This document shows positions 52,147-61,709 of a stretch of DNA of 64,000 bases, one piece after another (position 1 is the first letter of the stretch; each line of letters opens with the position of its first letter). The notes beneath the pieces were generated by a model. That model worked only from the letters and a program-made list of their open reading frames with translations. It did not search any database and had not been told where the DNA came from. The position numbers and the translations under genes are program-made. This stretch comes from Pseudorhodoferax sp. Leaf265 (GTDB lineage: Bacteria; Pseudomonadota; Gammaproteobacteria; Burkholderiales; Burkholderiaceae_C). The stretch lies in contig NZ_LMMT01000040.1 of assembly GCF_001422365.1 (NCBI RefSeq), positions 186,789-250,788 on the forward strand. Reading direction: 5' to 3'.

Positions 52147-54096
52147 TCACGCCGCCGGCCGTGCCAGCAGCTTTTGCAGCACCGCGTGCACCTGCGGCGG
52201 GTCGACGGGCTTGACCAGATGGCCGGCGAAGCCCGCGGCAGCGGTGCTGCGCAGGTCGCTCTCGGCGCCGTAGCCGCTCAGGGCGAGCACCGGCAGGCGG
52301 GTGCCGAGCGCGCGGCCGATGTCCACGCCGCTGCCATCGGGCAGGCCCAGGTCGGTCAGCACGATGTCGAAGGCGTGGGTCTGCGCCAGCTGCAGTGCCT
52401 CGGCCACGCTGGCGGCGTGCTCGACGGCGTAGCCGTACTCCTCCAGGCACATGCGCAGCGCCATCGCCGCGCCCGGGTGGTCTTCCACCATCAGCACGCG
52501 CGCATGCTGGGCCTGCGCCGGCTCGGCCACCAGCTGCGACGGTGGCGGCGGTGGCGGCACGACGCCCTCGCGCAGCGGCATGCGCAGCGTGAAGCGCGCG
52601 CCCTTGCCCAGGCCCGGGCTGTCGGCGAGCAGCACGCCGCCGTGGGCCAGGACCAGGTGGCGCGCGATGGCCAGGCCCAGCCCCAGGCCGCCGCGCTCGC
52701 GCGCGGTGTCGCGGTCGGCCTGCTCGAAGGCCGTGAAGATGCGTTCCAGCGCATCGGGCGCGATGCCGATGCCCTGGTCGCAGCACGAGAAGACAAACGC
52801 ACCGGCCTCCAGCGCCGTCTGCAACTGCACGGCGCCTCCGGGTTCACTGAACTTGATGGCGTTGCGCACGAGGTTGGCCATCACCTGCTGCATGCGCACC
52901 GGGTCGGCATGCACCCAGGCCGGCCGCTCGGCCAGGGCCAGCTCCACGCGCATGCCGCGCTCGGCGATGGCGTCGGCCAGCATGGCCAACGCCTCGCGCA
53001 GGACGACGTGCATGTCCACCATCTCGGGCTTGATGCCCAGCTTGCCGCTGGAGATGGCGGAGATGTCGAGCAGGTCGTCGATCAGCCGCGTCTCCACGGC
53101 CACGTTGCGGCGCACCAGCGGCACCAGGTCCTTGTGCGTCGCCGGCACGCTGGCGTGGCGCTCCAGCAGGTGCACGGCCGCCGAGACGGCCGACAGCGGC
53201 GCGCGCAGCTCGTGCGAGAGCATGGCGATGAAGCGGTCCTTGGCCTGGCTGGCACGCTCGGCCTCGCGCCGCGCGGCCTCGGCCTGCTCCTTGGCCTCGC
53301 GCAGGGCCTGCGCCGCCAGGTGCTCGGCCGTGGTGTCGCGCGCGATGCTGCACCAGCCGACCACGGCGCCATCCGCGCCATGCAGCGGCATCAGCACGCC
53401 TTCGGCCCACAGGAGCGAACCATCGCGCCGGCGCATCCAGCGCTGGGTGGCGGCGCGCTGTGCGGTGGCGGCCAGGCGCAGGTCGCGGCGCCAGGCCTCG
53501 CGTGCGTCCTCGCCCTCTGGCAGCAGCAGCGTGGCGTTGTGGCCCACGGCCTCGGCCCGCTCGAAGCCGAAGATGGCCTGGGCGCCGCGGTTCCAGTTGG
53601 TGATGCGCTGCTCGGCATCGAGCAGCAGCACGGCGTAGTCGCGCAGGGATTCGACGATGTGGGCGTACAGGCTGTCGGCTTCGCGCAAGCGTGTCTCGGC
53701 CGCGTCGCGCGCGGCGCGCTCGCGCACCTCGCGCAGCGCGCGCTCCAGCACCAGCGGCAGCCGTTCCAGCCGACCCTTGCTGACGTAGTCGGTCGCGCCA
53801 CGCTTGAGCAGCTCGACCGCGTTGTCCTCGCCGATCACGCCGGATACGAAGATGAACGGCAGCTGCGGCGCCCTGCCCCGGGTGATGGCCAGGGCGTGGT
53901 CGCCGCCGAAGCCGGGCAGCTGGTAGTCGGACAACACCGCGTCGAAGCGCTGCGAGGCCAGGGCCTGCACGAAGCCGGCTTCGTCGCGCACCAGCGTGCA
54001 CTGGGCCTGGGGATGGCTGACGCGGACAGCTTCCTGCACCAGTTCCGCGTCGAACGTGGAATCCTCCAGCAGCAGCAGCGCCAGCGGTTCAGTCAT
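52147..54096 (-). CDS. Hybrid histidine kinase (REC-PAS-HisKA-HATPase-REC)
   Basis: A 649-residue soluble kinase: N-terminal receiver (ED at 11-12, Asp57 in VLSDYQLPG), PAS domain about 140-260 (DYAVLLLDAEQRITNWNRGAQAIFG), His295 in FIAMLSHELRAPL, N-box Asn411, GIGIAPDALERIF, GLGLGLAI, a PPPPPP linker, then a C-terminal receiver with Asp581 (TDLGLPDGSG). It overlaps the small receiver protein by 8 bases and is third in the phytochrome operon, so it probably receives phosphate from the receiver or phytochrome and relays it. No DNA-binding output is seen. Confidence 0.92.
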   Translation of the reverse strand: MTEPLALLLLEDSTFDAELVQEAVRVSHPQAQCTLVRDEAGFVQALASQRFDAVLSDYQLPGFGGDHALAITRGRAPQLPFIFVSGVIGEDNAVELLKRGATDYVSKGRLERLPLVLERALREVRERAARDAAETRLREADSLYAHIVESLRDYAVLLLDAEQRITNWNRGAQAIFGFERAEAVGHNATLLLPEGEDAREAWRRDLRLAATAQRAATQRWMRRRDGSLLWAEGVLMPLHGADGAVVGWCSIARDTTAEHLAAQALREAKEQAEAARREAERASQAKDRFIAMLSHELRAPLSAVSAAVHLLERHASVPATHKDLVPLVRRNVAVETRLIDDLLDISAISSGKLGIKPEMVDMHVVLREALAMLADAIAERGMRVELALAERPAWVHADPVRMQQVMANLVRNAIKFSEPGGAVQLQTALEAGAFVFSCCDQGIGIAPDALERIFTAFEQADRDTARERGGLGLGLAIARHLVLAHGGVLLADSPGLGKGARFTLRMPLREGVVPPPPPPSQLVAEPAQAQHARVLMVEDHPGAAMALRMCLEEYGYAVEHAASVAEALQLAQTHAFDIVLTDLGLPDGSGVDIGRALGTRLPVLALSGYGAESDLRSTAAAGFAGHLVKPVDPPQVHAVLQKLLARPAA

Positions 54097-54553
54097 GCGC
54101 GTAGCGCCTGCTGACCTTGAGCGAGCCCGGCGGCGGCTCGTTGAGGACCGCCCAGAAGATGCCCAGGTCGGCGATGGCCGCGACGAACTGCTTGAACTCC
54201 ACGGGTTTGACCACGTAGGCGTTCACGCCCAACTCGTAGCTGCGGACCACGTCGGTCTCCTGCTCCGAGGAGGTCAGCATGACCACCGGGATGCTGCGCA
54301 GTCCGGGGTCGGCGCGCACGGCCTGCAACACCTCCAGTCCGTTGACCTTGGGCAGCTTCAAGTCCAGCAGGATCACGGTGGGGTTGCCTTCGCGGCGGTC
54401 GGCATACGCGTCCTCGCGGCGCAGGTAGGACAGCGCCTGGGCACCGTCGCGCAGCACGACGACGTCGTTGGCCAGTTGGCTGCGCTCGAGCGCCAGCAGG
54501 GTGAGCTCGAGGTCGCGGGTGTCGTCCTCGACGAGCAGGATGGGCTTGAGCAT
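54089..54553 (-). CDS. Rcp1-like single-domain response regulator
   Basis: A 154-residue receiver-only protein: ILLVEDD, phospho-acceptor Asp64 (LLDLKLPKVNG), Thr in MLTSS and Lys in VVKPVEF, the CheY/Rcp1 pattern. Rcp1-type proteins receive the phosphoryl group of phytochrome kinases. A TTG at 54569-54571, overlapping the phytochrome stop, is an alternative start adding six residues; the ATG at 54551-54553 gives the usual N-terminus. Confidence 0.92.
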   Translation of the reverse strand: MLKPILLVEDDTRDLELTLLALERSQLANDVVVLRDGAQALSYLRREDAYADRREGNPTVILLDLKLPKVNGLEVLQAVRADPGLRSIPVVMLTSSEQETDVVRSYELGVNAYVVKPVEFKQFVAAIADLGIFWAVLNEPPPGSLKVSRRYAHD

Positions 54554-54567
54554 GGTGGTGTTGCAGT

Positions 54568-56754
54568 TCAATCGGTAAGGGCGCCCGGCAGCAGGAAACC
54601 GAAGGCCGCGCCCTGCTGCGGCACGCCGCGGGCCCAGACCTCGCCGCCGTGGCGTTCGACAATGCGCTTGACGTTGGCCAGGCCGATGCCCGTGCCTTCG
54701 AATTCCTCGGCCGCATGCAGGCGCTGGAACACGCCGAACAGCTTGTCGGCGTACTTCATCTCGAAGCCCACGCCGTTGTCCTCGACCTCCAGGCCGGTGC
54801 CTGCGGCACGCACGACGGCGCGCACGGCGATGTGCGGAGCGGCCTGCCGGCGCGTGTACTTCTGCGCGTTGGCCAGCAGGTTGCGCGTGGCCACCTGCAG
54901 CAGCAAGGGGTCGCCGTAGAGCGCCGGCAGGTCGGGTGCCACTTCCCAGTGCACGCGGCGGCCAGGGTCCTCGCGCTGCAGTTCGCGCACGAGGTCCGCC
55001 ACCATGGCGGCGGTGTCCACGCTGCGCGGCTTGAGCGCGGCACGGCCCAGGCGCGAGAAGTCCAGCAACGCATCGACCAGCTGGCCGGCGTATGCCGCGG
55101 CCTCCTTCACATGGCCGAGGTAGCGTCGGCCGCGCTCGCTGACATGCGCGCCGTCCATCTCCAGCACCAGGTCGGCGTAGCCGGCGATGTGCCGCATGGG
55201 CGCGCGCAGGTCGTGCGAGACCGTGTAGGAGAAGGCTTCCAGTTCCTTGTTGACGCGGCCCAGCGCCGTGGCGGCGTCGGCCATCTCCTGGGCGCGGCGC
55301 AGCACGATGCCGATCAGCGCGTCACGCAACTCGCGCACCGCGGCCAGTTCGGACGGCAGCCAGCGCGCCGAGCGTCCGCCCAGGTGCTCGACCCAGCTGT
55401 CGAAGCTCTTGCGCGGATGGATGCGGCCGGCCTCGTCCACCGTCTTGCGCGGGTTGCCGGCCCAGCGCACGGTGCGCACGACCTCGGGCCTGAACCACAG
55501 GATGACGTGGCGGTGGACTTGCGAGATCGACACCGCCAGCACGCCGGCGGCGCTCTCGCGCAGCGCCGGGTGGCCGTCGAAGTCGCGCGCCAGTTCGTCG
55601 CTGGCGTAGACCTCCTCGCCGCGGCCGACAACCCAGCGCGCCAGGGCCCCGATCGCGTCCGCAGGCGGGGTGATACCGACAGTCCAGACCGCTTCGTCCA
55701 GCACCACGGCCGCGCCGCTGGCGCGTGCCAGCCGCAGCAGGCCGCTGGTGTCCACCAGGCGGCTCAGCGTGCCGTCGCTTTCGGCCAGCTGTGCCACGAG
55801 GGACAGCGTGAGCTGGCGCAGTTCCAGCCGCGCGGCCGCCTCCTCGGCGGCCTGCAGGGCGCCGATCTGCAGCGACAGCAACTGGCCCAGGTGTTCGCAG
55901 GCTGCGCGTGCGTTGGACGCCAGTGTGCGCGGCGCATGGTTGTGGCAGGACACCAGGCCCCAGAGCTGGCCGTCGACGACGATGGACACCGACATCGAGG
56001 CCAGCGTGCCCATGTTGCGCATGTACTCCAGGTGCACGGGCGAGACGCTGCGCAACAGGGCCTGGGACAGGTCGATCTCCGACGCAGCGCAGCCCCCCAG
56101 GCCCAGCAGCGGCACCGGCGCATAGCGTGCATCGGGGATCAGCCGGAAGTGGTTCAGCAGGTACAGCGCGCGCGCCTGGCGCGGAATGTCGGAGGCCGGG
56201 AAGTGGTGGCCGAGATAGCTGTCGTAGTCCGGCTCCAGCGATTCGGCGAGCACCTCGCCGTGGCCGTCTTCGTCGAAGCGGTAGACCAGGGCGCGGCCGA
56301 AGCCGCTCACCCGGCGCATCTCCTCGGCTGCGAGCAGGCACAGCGCCGGCAGGTCGCGCGCCTCGTTCAGCCGCGCCAGGAAGTTGCGCGCCAACGCGTA
56401 GAAGGGTGCCGGGCCGTGGTCCATCGCGCAGGCGTCCTCGCACTCGACGATCACGTGGGTGGGCGTGCGGTGCGCCGACACTTCCTGCGCGCCCCCGCCC
56501 GGCAACTGCAGCCGGCCCAGACCGATCGGCGACGTACCGACGCCCGCGGCCGGCAATGAGGACAGCGCCGTGCGGTCGAGCGCTGCCAACATGGCCGCGC
56601 GTTCGGACGCAGGCCAGCCCGCACTGGCGGCCACGGGTTGCAGCGTCTGGGCGTCCAGCACCAGCATGCGGCCATGCGGCTGGATCGCGCCGGGCCAGCG
56701 GATCGGTTCGAGATCGCAGGCGGCAAGGTCGGAGGGAAGTGCGTCCGCTGTCAT
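54568..56754 (-). CDS. bphP: Bacteriophytochrome histidine kinase
   Basis: A 728-residue red/far-red photoreceptor. Cys13 in DLAACDLEPIRW is at the biliverdin-attachment position of bacteriophytochromes, and PGAIQPHG follows. The GAF domain has DIP at 189-191 (FPASDIPRQA), the chromophore-site His241 (SPVHLEYMRNMG) and His271 (SCHNH). The PHY domain tongue shows HPRKSF. A HisKA domain with His514 (SHDLRAPM) and an HATPase (DNGVGFEMKYADKLFGVF; GTGIGLANVKRI) complete the module. No heme oxygenase gene is adjacent. It is first in an operon with two further signalling genes. Confidence 0.95.
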   Translation of the reverse strand: MTADALPSDLAACDLEPIRWPGAIQPHGRMLVLDAQTLQPVAASAGWPASERAAMLAALDRTALSSLPAAGVGTSPIGLGRLQLPGGGAQEVSAHRTPTHVIVECEDACAMDHGPAPFYALARNFLARLNEARDLPALCLLAAEEMRRVSGFGRALVYRFDEDGHGEVLAESLEPDYDSYLGHHFPASDIPRQARALYLLNHFRLIPDARYAPVPLLGLGGCAASEIDLSQALLRSVSPVHLEYMRNMGTLASMSVSIVVDGQLWGLVSCHNHAPRTLASNARAACEHLGQLLSLQIGALQAAEEAAARLELRQLTLSLVAQLAESDGTLSRLVDTSGLLRLARASGAAVVLDEAVWTVGITPPADAIGALARWVVGRGEEVYASDELARDFDGHPALRESAAGVLAVSISQVHRHVILWFRPEVVRTVRWAGNPRKTVDEAGRIHPRKSFDSWVEHLGGRSARWLPSELAAVRELRDALIGIVLRRAQEMADAATALGRVNKELEAFSYTVSHDLRAPMRHIAGYADLVLEMDGAHVSERGRRYLGHVKEAAAYAGQLVDALLDFSRLGRAALKPRSVDTAAMVADLVRELQREDPGRRVHWEVAPDLPALYGDPLLLQVATRNLLANAQKYTRRQAAPHIAVRAVVRAAGTGLEVEDNGVGFEMKYADKLFGVFQRLHAAEEFEGTGIGLANVKRIVERHGGEVWARGVPQQGAAFGFLLPGALTD

Positions 56755-56885
56755 GAGCGGGTGTATGGGCTGGGAAGCAAACGTTTTGGCGGGAAAATTG
56801 TGCCACCGTGCGCCGGCCGGGCCTGTAGGAGAACGGCGCGGCCCGCTGTGGCATCCTCGTGCGGCCTTTCACCCCCACTTCCACC

Positions 56886-57377
<492 letters not shown>

Positions 57378-57440
57378 TCCGCGCCCGCAATCCGCATCCC
57401 ACGAGGCCGCCCACGGCCCGCACCCTCAAGGAAGACCGAC

Positions 57441-57713
57441 ATGGCACGCATGGTGAACTGCATCAAACTGGGCCGCGAAGCCGAAGGCCTGGACCTGCCG
57501 CCCTACCCGGGCGAGCTGGGCAAGCGCATCTGGCAGAGCGTCAGCAAGGAAGCCTGGGCCGCCTGGCTCAAGCAGCAGACCATGCTGATCAACGAGAACA
57601 AGCTCAACATGGCCGACCAGCGCGCGCGCCAGTACCTCACGCGCCAGATGGAGAACCACTTCTTCGGCGCTGGTGCCGACGCCGTCCAGGGCTACGTGCC
57701 GCCTGCCGCCTGA
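57441..57713 (+). CDS. yggX: Iron-sulfur cluster protection protein YggX
   Basis: A 90-residue protein with the full YggX signature: [58 protein letters not shown]. It protects Fe-S clusters against oxidative damage and handles iron traffic. AAGGA lies about nine bases upstream of the ATG. It ends six bases before mnmC. Confidence 0.96.
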   Translation: MARMVNCIKLGREAEGLDLPPYPGELGKRIWQSVSKEAWAAWLKQQTMLINENKLNMADQRARQYLTRQMENHFFGAGADAVQGYVPPAA

Positions 57714-57719
57714 GCACCG

Positions 57720-59543
57720 GTGGCCGAGCCCATCGAATGGCTGGCCGATGGCGCTCCCTACAACCCGCGCTTCGGTGACCGCTACCGCTCCGAAGCCGCG
57801 CTGGCGCAGGCCCGCGGCGTGTTCCTGCACGGCTGCGGCCTGCCGCAGGCCTGGGCCGGACAGCCGCACTGGACCATCCTGGAGACCGGCTTCGGCCTGG
57901 GCCTGAATTTCCTGGTGGCCTGGGCCGCCTGGCGCGCCGACCCGGAGCGCCCCGCGCGGCTGCACTTCGTCTCAGTCGAGGCCTACCCCGCGTCGGCCGA
58001 GGACCTGCGCCGCAGCACGCAGGCCTTCCCCGAACTGCGGCCGCTGGCCGACGAACTGACCGCGCAGTGCTGGGGCCTGCGGCCCGGCGTGCACCGCCTG
58101 CGGCTGGACCAGGGCCGCGTGCTGCTGACGCTGGCCATCGGCGAGGCCCAGCCCATGCTGCGCGAACTCGTGTGCCAGGCCGACGCCGTGTTCCTGGACG
58201 GCTTCAGCCCGGCCCGCAACCCCGACATCTGGAGCCTGGACACGCTCAAGGCCGTGTCGCGCTGCTGCCGCAACGGCACCCGGCTGGCCACCTGGACCAT
58301 CGCACGCGCCGTGCGCGACAACCTCGCGCCGTGCGGCTTCACGGTGCAGCGCGTGGCCGGCGTACCGCCCAAGCGCGACCGGCTGGAGGCCACCTATGCG
58401 CCAGCCTGGACGCCCCGGCTGCGCCAGCAGCCCTGGCAGGACGACGGCCCGCCCGCCCAGCCCGGCCACTGCACCGTGCTGGGCGCCGGCCTGGCCGGCG
58501 CCTGCGTGGCGCGCCAGCTGGCCGAGCGCGGCTGGCAGGTGCGGGTGCTGGACGCCGGCGCGGCGCCGGCCGCCGGCGCTTCCGGCCTGCCCGCGGGCCT
58601 GTTCTCGCCGCACGACGCCGCCAGCGACACCTTGCCCACGCAGCTCTCGCGTGCGGGTGCGCGCTGCACCGCACAGTTGCTGCAGGCACTGCTGCGCGCA
58701 GGCGAGGACTACGCGCTGACCGGCGTGCTGGAGCGGCGCCTGCGCGGCGCGCGCCCGCTGGCCACGCCAGGCGATGCGTTCAGCGCGGCCGCCGATGCCG
58801 AGCAGCTGCGGGCCGCGGGCCTGCCCGCGGACCCGCCCGCGCAATGGCATGCGCTGGCTGGCTGGGTGCGCCCGGCCCGGCTCGTCGAGGCCCTGCTCGC
58901 CCATCCCGCGATCCGCTTCCAGGGCGGCTGCCGCACCACCAGGGTGCAGGCCACGCCCCAGGGCTGGTCGTTGCGCGATGCCGACGACCGTGAACTGCAC
59001 GCCACGCCGCTGCTGGTGGTGACGGCCGGCATCGGCAGCGCGGCCCTGCTGCAGATGCAGGGGCTGCAGAACGTGCGCGGCCAGGTCAGCATGGGACCCT
59101 GCCCGCCCACGCTGCCGGTGCCGGCCACGCCGGTCAACGGCCATGGCCACTTCATCCCCGGCGTGCCTGGCGCACAGGGCTCGGTCTGGCTCAGCGGCTC
59201 GAGCTTCGAGCGCGGCGACACGGCCACCGACCTGCGCGAGGCAGAGCAGCGCTACAACCTCGAACGGCTGCAGACGCTGCTGCCAGCCACCGGCCAGGCC
59301 ATCGCCCAGGGGCCTGCGCCCGAGGGCTGGGCCGGTGTGCGCTGCACCTCGCCGGACCGGCTGCCGCTGGCCGGCCCCTGGGCCACCGGCCTGTGGGTAC
59401 TGACGGCCCTGGGGGCGCGCGGCCTCACGCTGGCGCCACTGGCCGCCGAGCTCATCGCCGCACGCCTGCATGGCGAACCGTTGCCGCTGCCCGCGCGGCT
59501 CGTCGCGGCGCTCGATCCGCGCCGGTTGCGGCCCGCCGCCTAG
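57720..59543 (+). CDS. mnmC: tRNA 5-methylaminomethyl-2-thiouridine biosynthesis bifunctional protein MnmC
   Basis: A 607-residue protein in two parts: an N-terminal SAM methyltransferase (ILETGFGLGLNFLVAW, VFLDGFSPARNPDIWSL; residues about 1-245) and a C-terminal FAD oxidoreductase (TVLGAGLAGACVARQLAERG near 252-270, ALGARGLTLAPL near the end). It completes mnm5s2U34 in tRNAs for Lys, Glu and Gln. Start is GTG at 57720, six bases after yggX; no ATG gives a full N-terminus. Its end faces a hairpin at 59553-59578. Confidence 0.94.
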   Translation: MAEPIEWLADGAPYNPRFGDRYRSEAALAQARGVFLHGCGLPQAWAGQPHWTILETGFGLGLNFLVAWAAWRADPERPARLHFVSVEAYPASAEDLRRSTQAFPELRPLADELTAQCWGLRPGVHRLRLDQGRVLLTLAIGEAQPMLRELVCQADAVFLDGFSPARNPDIWSLDTLKAVSRCCRNGTRLATWTIARAVRDNLAPCGFTVQRVAGVPPKRDRLEATYAPAWTPRLRQQPWQDDGPPAQPGHCTVLGAGLAGACVARQLAERGWQVRVLDAGAAPAAGASGLPAGLFSPHDAASDTLPTQLSRAGARCTAQLLQALLRAGEDYALTGVLERRLRGARPLATPGDAFSAAADAEQLRAAGLPADPPAQWHALAGWVRPARLVEALLAHPAIRFQGGCRTTRVQATPQGWSLRDADDRELHATPLLVVTAGIGSAALLQMQGLQNVRGQVSMGPCPPTLPVPATPVNGHGHFIPGVPGAQGSVWLSGSSFERGDTATDLREAEQRYNLERLQTLLPATGQAIAQGPAPEGWAGVRCTSPDRLPLAGPWATGLWVLTALGARGLTLAPLAAELIAARLHGEPLPLPARLVAALDPRRLRPAA

Positions 59544-59552
59544 CCTCCAAAA

Positions 59553-59578
59553 GACAAGGGGCCCGAAGGCCCCTTGTC
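59553..59578. terminator. Convergent terminator hairpin
   Basis: GACAAGGGGCC (59553-59563), loop CGAA, GGCCCCTTGTC (59568-59578), a perfect 11-base stem. On the minus strand it is followed by TTTT, ending the Liv-type lipoprotein gene; on the plus strand there is no T-run, so mnmC termination is weaker. Confidence 0.85.
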
Positions 59579-59597
59579 GCTCATGCCGCGGAAAGAC

Positions 59598-60800
59598 TCA
59601 ACGCACGACGGCGAGTTGTTCGCGCTGGCCCCCCTTGTAGGTGTACAGCGTCAGCGCGCCGTTCTTGATGTCGCCCTTCTCGTCGAAGGCGATGTTGCCG
59701 GTGATGCCCTTGTATTCGATCTTGGCGAGCTCGGGCAGGTACTTCTCGGGCTCGGGCGAACCGGCCTTCTGCATGGCCGTGGCCAGCACCTTCACCGCGT
59801 CGTAGACGTAGGGGGCGTACAGCTTCACGTCGACGTTGTACTTGGTCTGGAAGTCGGCCTTGAACTTGTCCAGGCCTGGCTTCAGGTCGCCGTCCACGCC
59901 ACCCGCTTCGGCGCACACGACCTGGCTGTCGGCCATGGCGTCGCCGGCCAGCTTGGACAGCTCGTTCGTGCAGATGCCATCGCCACCCATGAACTTGACC
60001 GTCAGGCCCAGCTGCTTGGCCTGGCGCAGCATCGGGCCGGCCACGGCGTCCATGCCGCCGTAGAACAGCACGTCGGGCTTGCCGGCCTTGAGCTTGGTCA
60101 GGATGGCGTTGAAGTCGGTCGACTTGTCGGTCGTGAACTCATGGCCGATCAGGTTGCCGTTGGCGGCCTTGACGGCCTTCTCGAACTCCTCGGCCACACC
60201 CTGGCCGTAGGCCGTGCGGTCGTCGATCACGGCGACCGACTTGCCGGCCAGCTCGCCCACGGCGTACTTGCCCAGCGTGCTGCCCAGGTGCACGTCATCG
60301 GCCACCACGCGGAAGGCGGTCTTGAAGCCCTGGCGCGTGTACTTGGGGTTGGTGGCGGACGGCGAGATCTGCGGAATGCCGGCGTCGCTGTAGATCTTGG
60401 AGGCGGGGATGGTGGTGCCCGAGTTCAGGTGGCCGACCACGCCGTGGACCTTGCTGTCCACGAGCTTCTGGGCGACCGAGGTGCCCTGCTTCGGATCGGC
60501 AGCATCGTCTTCGGCCAGCAGCTCGAACTTGGCGGTCTTGTCGCCGATCTTGAAGCCAGCGGCATTGAGTTCCTCGATGGCCATGCGGGCACCGAGTTCG
60601 TTGTCCTTGCCCAGGTGGGCGATCGGGCCGCTGGTGGGGCCGACGTGGCCGATGCGGACGGTGACCGTCTCGCCAGCGGGGGCCGCGGCGGGGGCGGCAG
60701 CGGCGGGCGCAGATGCGGGCGCTGGCGCCGGTTCTTCCTTCTTGCCGCACGCAACGAGCACCATGGCGGCCAGGGCGACAGCGGTCCATTTCAACTGCAT
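59598..60800 (-). CDS. Liv-type ABC binding lipoprotein
   Basis: A 400-residue branched-chain-amino-acid-type binding protein: MQLKWTAVALAAMVLVAC is a lipobox signal, then an Ala/Pro-rich linker, VRIGHVGPTSGPIAHLGKDNELGARMAIEELNA and YAPYVYDAVKVLATAM. GGAGG lies seven bases before the ATG. It is an orphan (no permease or ATPase gene here) and may feed a general Liv system encoded elsewhere. Upstream neighbours are holC-pepA. Confidence 0.92.
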   Translation of the reverse strand: MQLKWTAVALAAMVLVACGKKEEPAPAPASAPAAAAPAAAPAGETVTVRIGHVGPTSGPIAHLGKDNELGARMAIEELNAAGFKIGDKTAKFELLAEDDAADPKQGTSVAQKLVDSKVHGVVGHLNSGTTIPASKIYSDAGIPQISPSATNPKYTRQGFKTAFRVVADDVHLGSTLGKYAVGELAGKSVAVIDDRTAYGQGVAEEFEKAVKAANGNLIGHEFTTDKSTDFNAILTKLKAGKPDVLFYGGMDAVAGPMLRQAKQLGLTVKFMGGDGICTNELSKLAGDAMADSQVVCAEAGGVDGDLKPGLDKFKADFQTKYNVDVKLYAPYVYDAVKVLATAMQKAGSPEPEKYLPELAKIEYKGITGNIAFDEKGDIKNGALTLYTYKGGQREQLAVVR

Positions 60801-60905
60801 AAGAATCCTCCAGACAGGGAAAAACGAGAGATCAGGTTTATACATCTGCCGGTATGCAATTTGCGGGCCCGGCTGCGCCGATCGGCACAAACGCCACTAG
60901 GGGTT

Positions 60906-61244
60906 TCACGCAGGTGGACGCTGGGCCAGTTCGGCCGCGACGGCCTCGGCCACGGCCTGGCGCACGACGAACTCGATCTCCTCGCGCAGGCGCGGCACCA
61001 GCGCGTGCGTGTGCTGCAGCACCATGCTGGCGACGGCGTCGTGCAGTTGCTGTTCGAGCGCCAGGTCCACACGCTGCATGACACGGTGCAGCAGCTGGTC
61101 TTCGATCGCCTGCGCATCGCGCGGCGCTGCCACCGGAGTGGGTGGCGCCAAGGGCGGCGGCACGGGCTCCACGCGCGCCGCGGCGCCGACCACCTCGGTC
61201 AGCACCGGCACGTAACGCGGCGGCACGCGGGGCAGCTCGCTCAT
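60906..61244 (-). CDS. Unknown protein of the pepA-holC operon
   Basis: A 112-residue protein with a Pro/Val-rich N-terminal third (MSELPRVPPRYVPVLTEVV, then VEPVPPPLAPP) and a helical C-terminal two thirds (LLHRVMQRVDLALEQQLHDAVASMVLQHTHALVPRLREEI in features), amphipathic in look. No known domain. It begins four bases after the holC stop codon, so it is co-transcribed. Likely conserved in Comamonadaceae in this place (from memory of similar gene order, not checked). Confidence 0.75.
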   Translation of the reverse strand: MSELPRVPPRYVPVLTEVVGAAARVEPVPPPLAPPTPVAAPRDAQAIEDQLLHRVMQRVDLALEQQLHDAVASMVLQHTHALVPRLREEIEFVVRQAVAEAVAAELAQRPPA

Positions 61245-61248
61245 GGGA

Positions 61249-61680
61249 TCACTCCTTGAGTTCCAGGTCGTGCCGCACGATGTCGTAGCCGCGCGCCACG
61301 TAGTGCTTCCAGCGCCCGCGCGCGAGCGAGCGGTCTTCCTCGTCGTTGCTGACCACCTCGATCAGGCGCTCGAAGCGTTCGAAGCCGGCCGGCACCAGGC
61401 CGCCCAGGTTCACGAGCACGGGCAGCGCCGGTGCCTGCAGCACGTCCACCGCCAGCACCACGGGCGAGGCGGCCAGCACGCGCTCCGGGCTGCTGCCCAG
61501 CATGGCGTGCGGCACGAAGTCCAGCGGCGAGAAGGTCCACAACTGCTGGTCGAGCCGGGCCAGCATGTCGTCCGGGCCGCTCACGACGGCGCGCGCGCCA
61601 CCCGCCACGGCCTTGCGCAGCAGCCGGCAGGCGTAGGCCAGTTTGTCCGGGGCGTTGAAGTGGAACGCGATCTCGGTCAT
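61249..61680 (-). CDS. holC: DNA polymerase III chi subunit
   Basis: A 143-residue HolC: TEIAFHFNAPDKLAYACRLLRKAVAGGARAVV, LWTFSPLDFVPHA and GFERFERLIEVVSNDEEDRSLARGRWKHYVARG are the chi-subunit motifs. Chi links the clamp loader to single-strand-binding protein. The start ATG at 61678-61680 follows pepA by 29 bases. The gene order pepA-holC is common in beta- and gamma-proteobacteria. Confidence 0.95.
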   Translation of the reverse strand: MTEIAFHFNAPDKLAYACRLLRKAVAGGARAVVSGPDDMLARLDQQLWTFSPLDFVPHAMLGSSPERVLAASPVVLAVDVLQAPALPVLVNLGGLVPAGFERFERLIEVVSNDEEDRSLARGRWKHYVARGYDIVRHDLELKE

Positions 61681-61709
61681 GCCCGCGGATGGCTCCCGCT
61701 CACGGCCTG

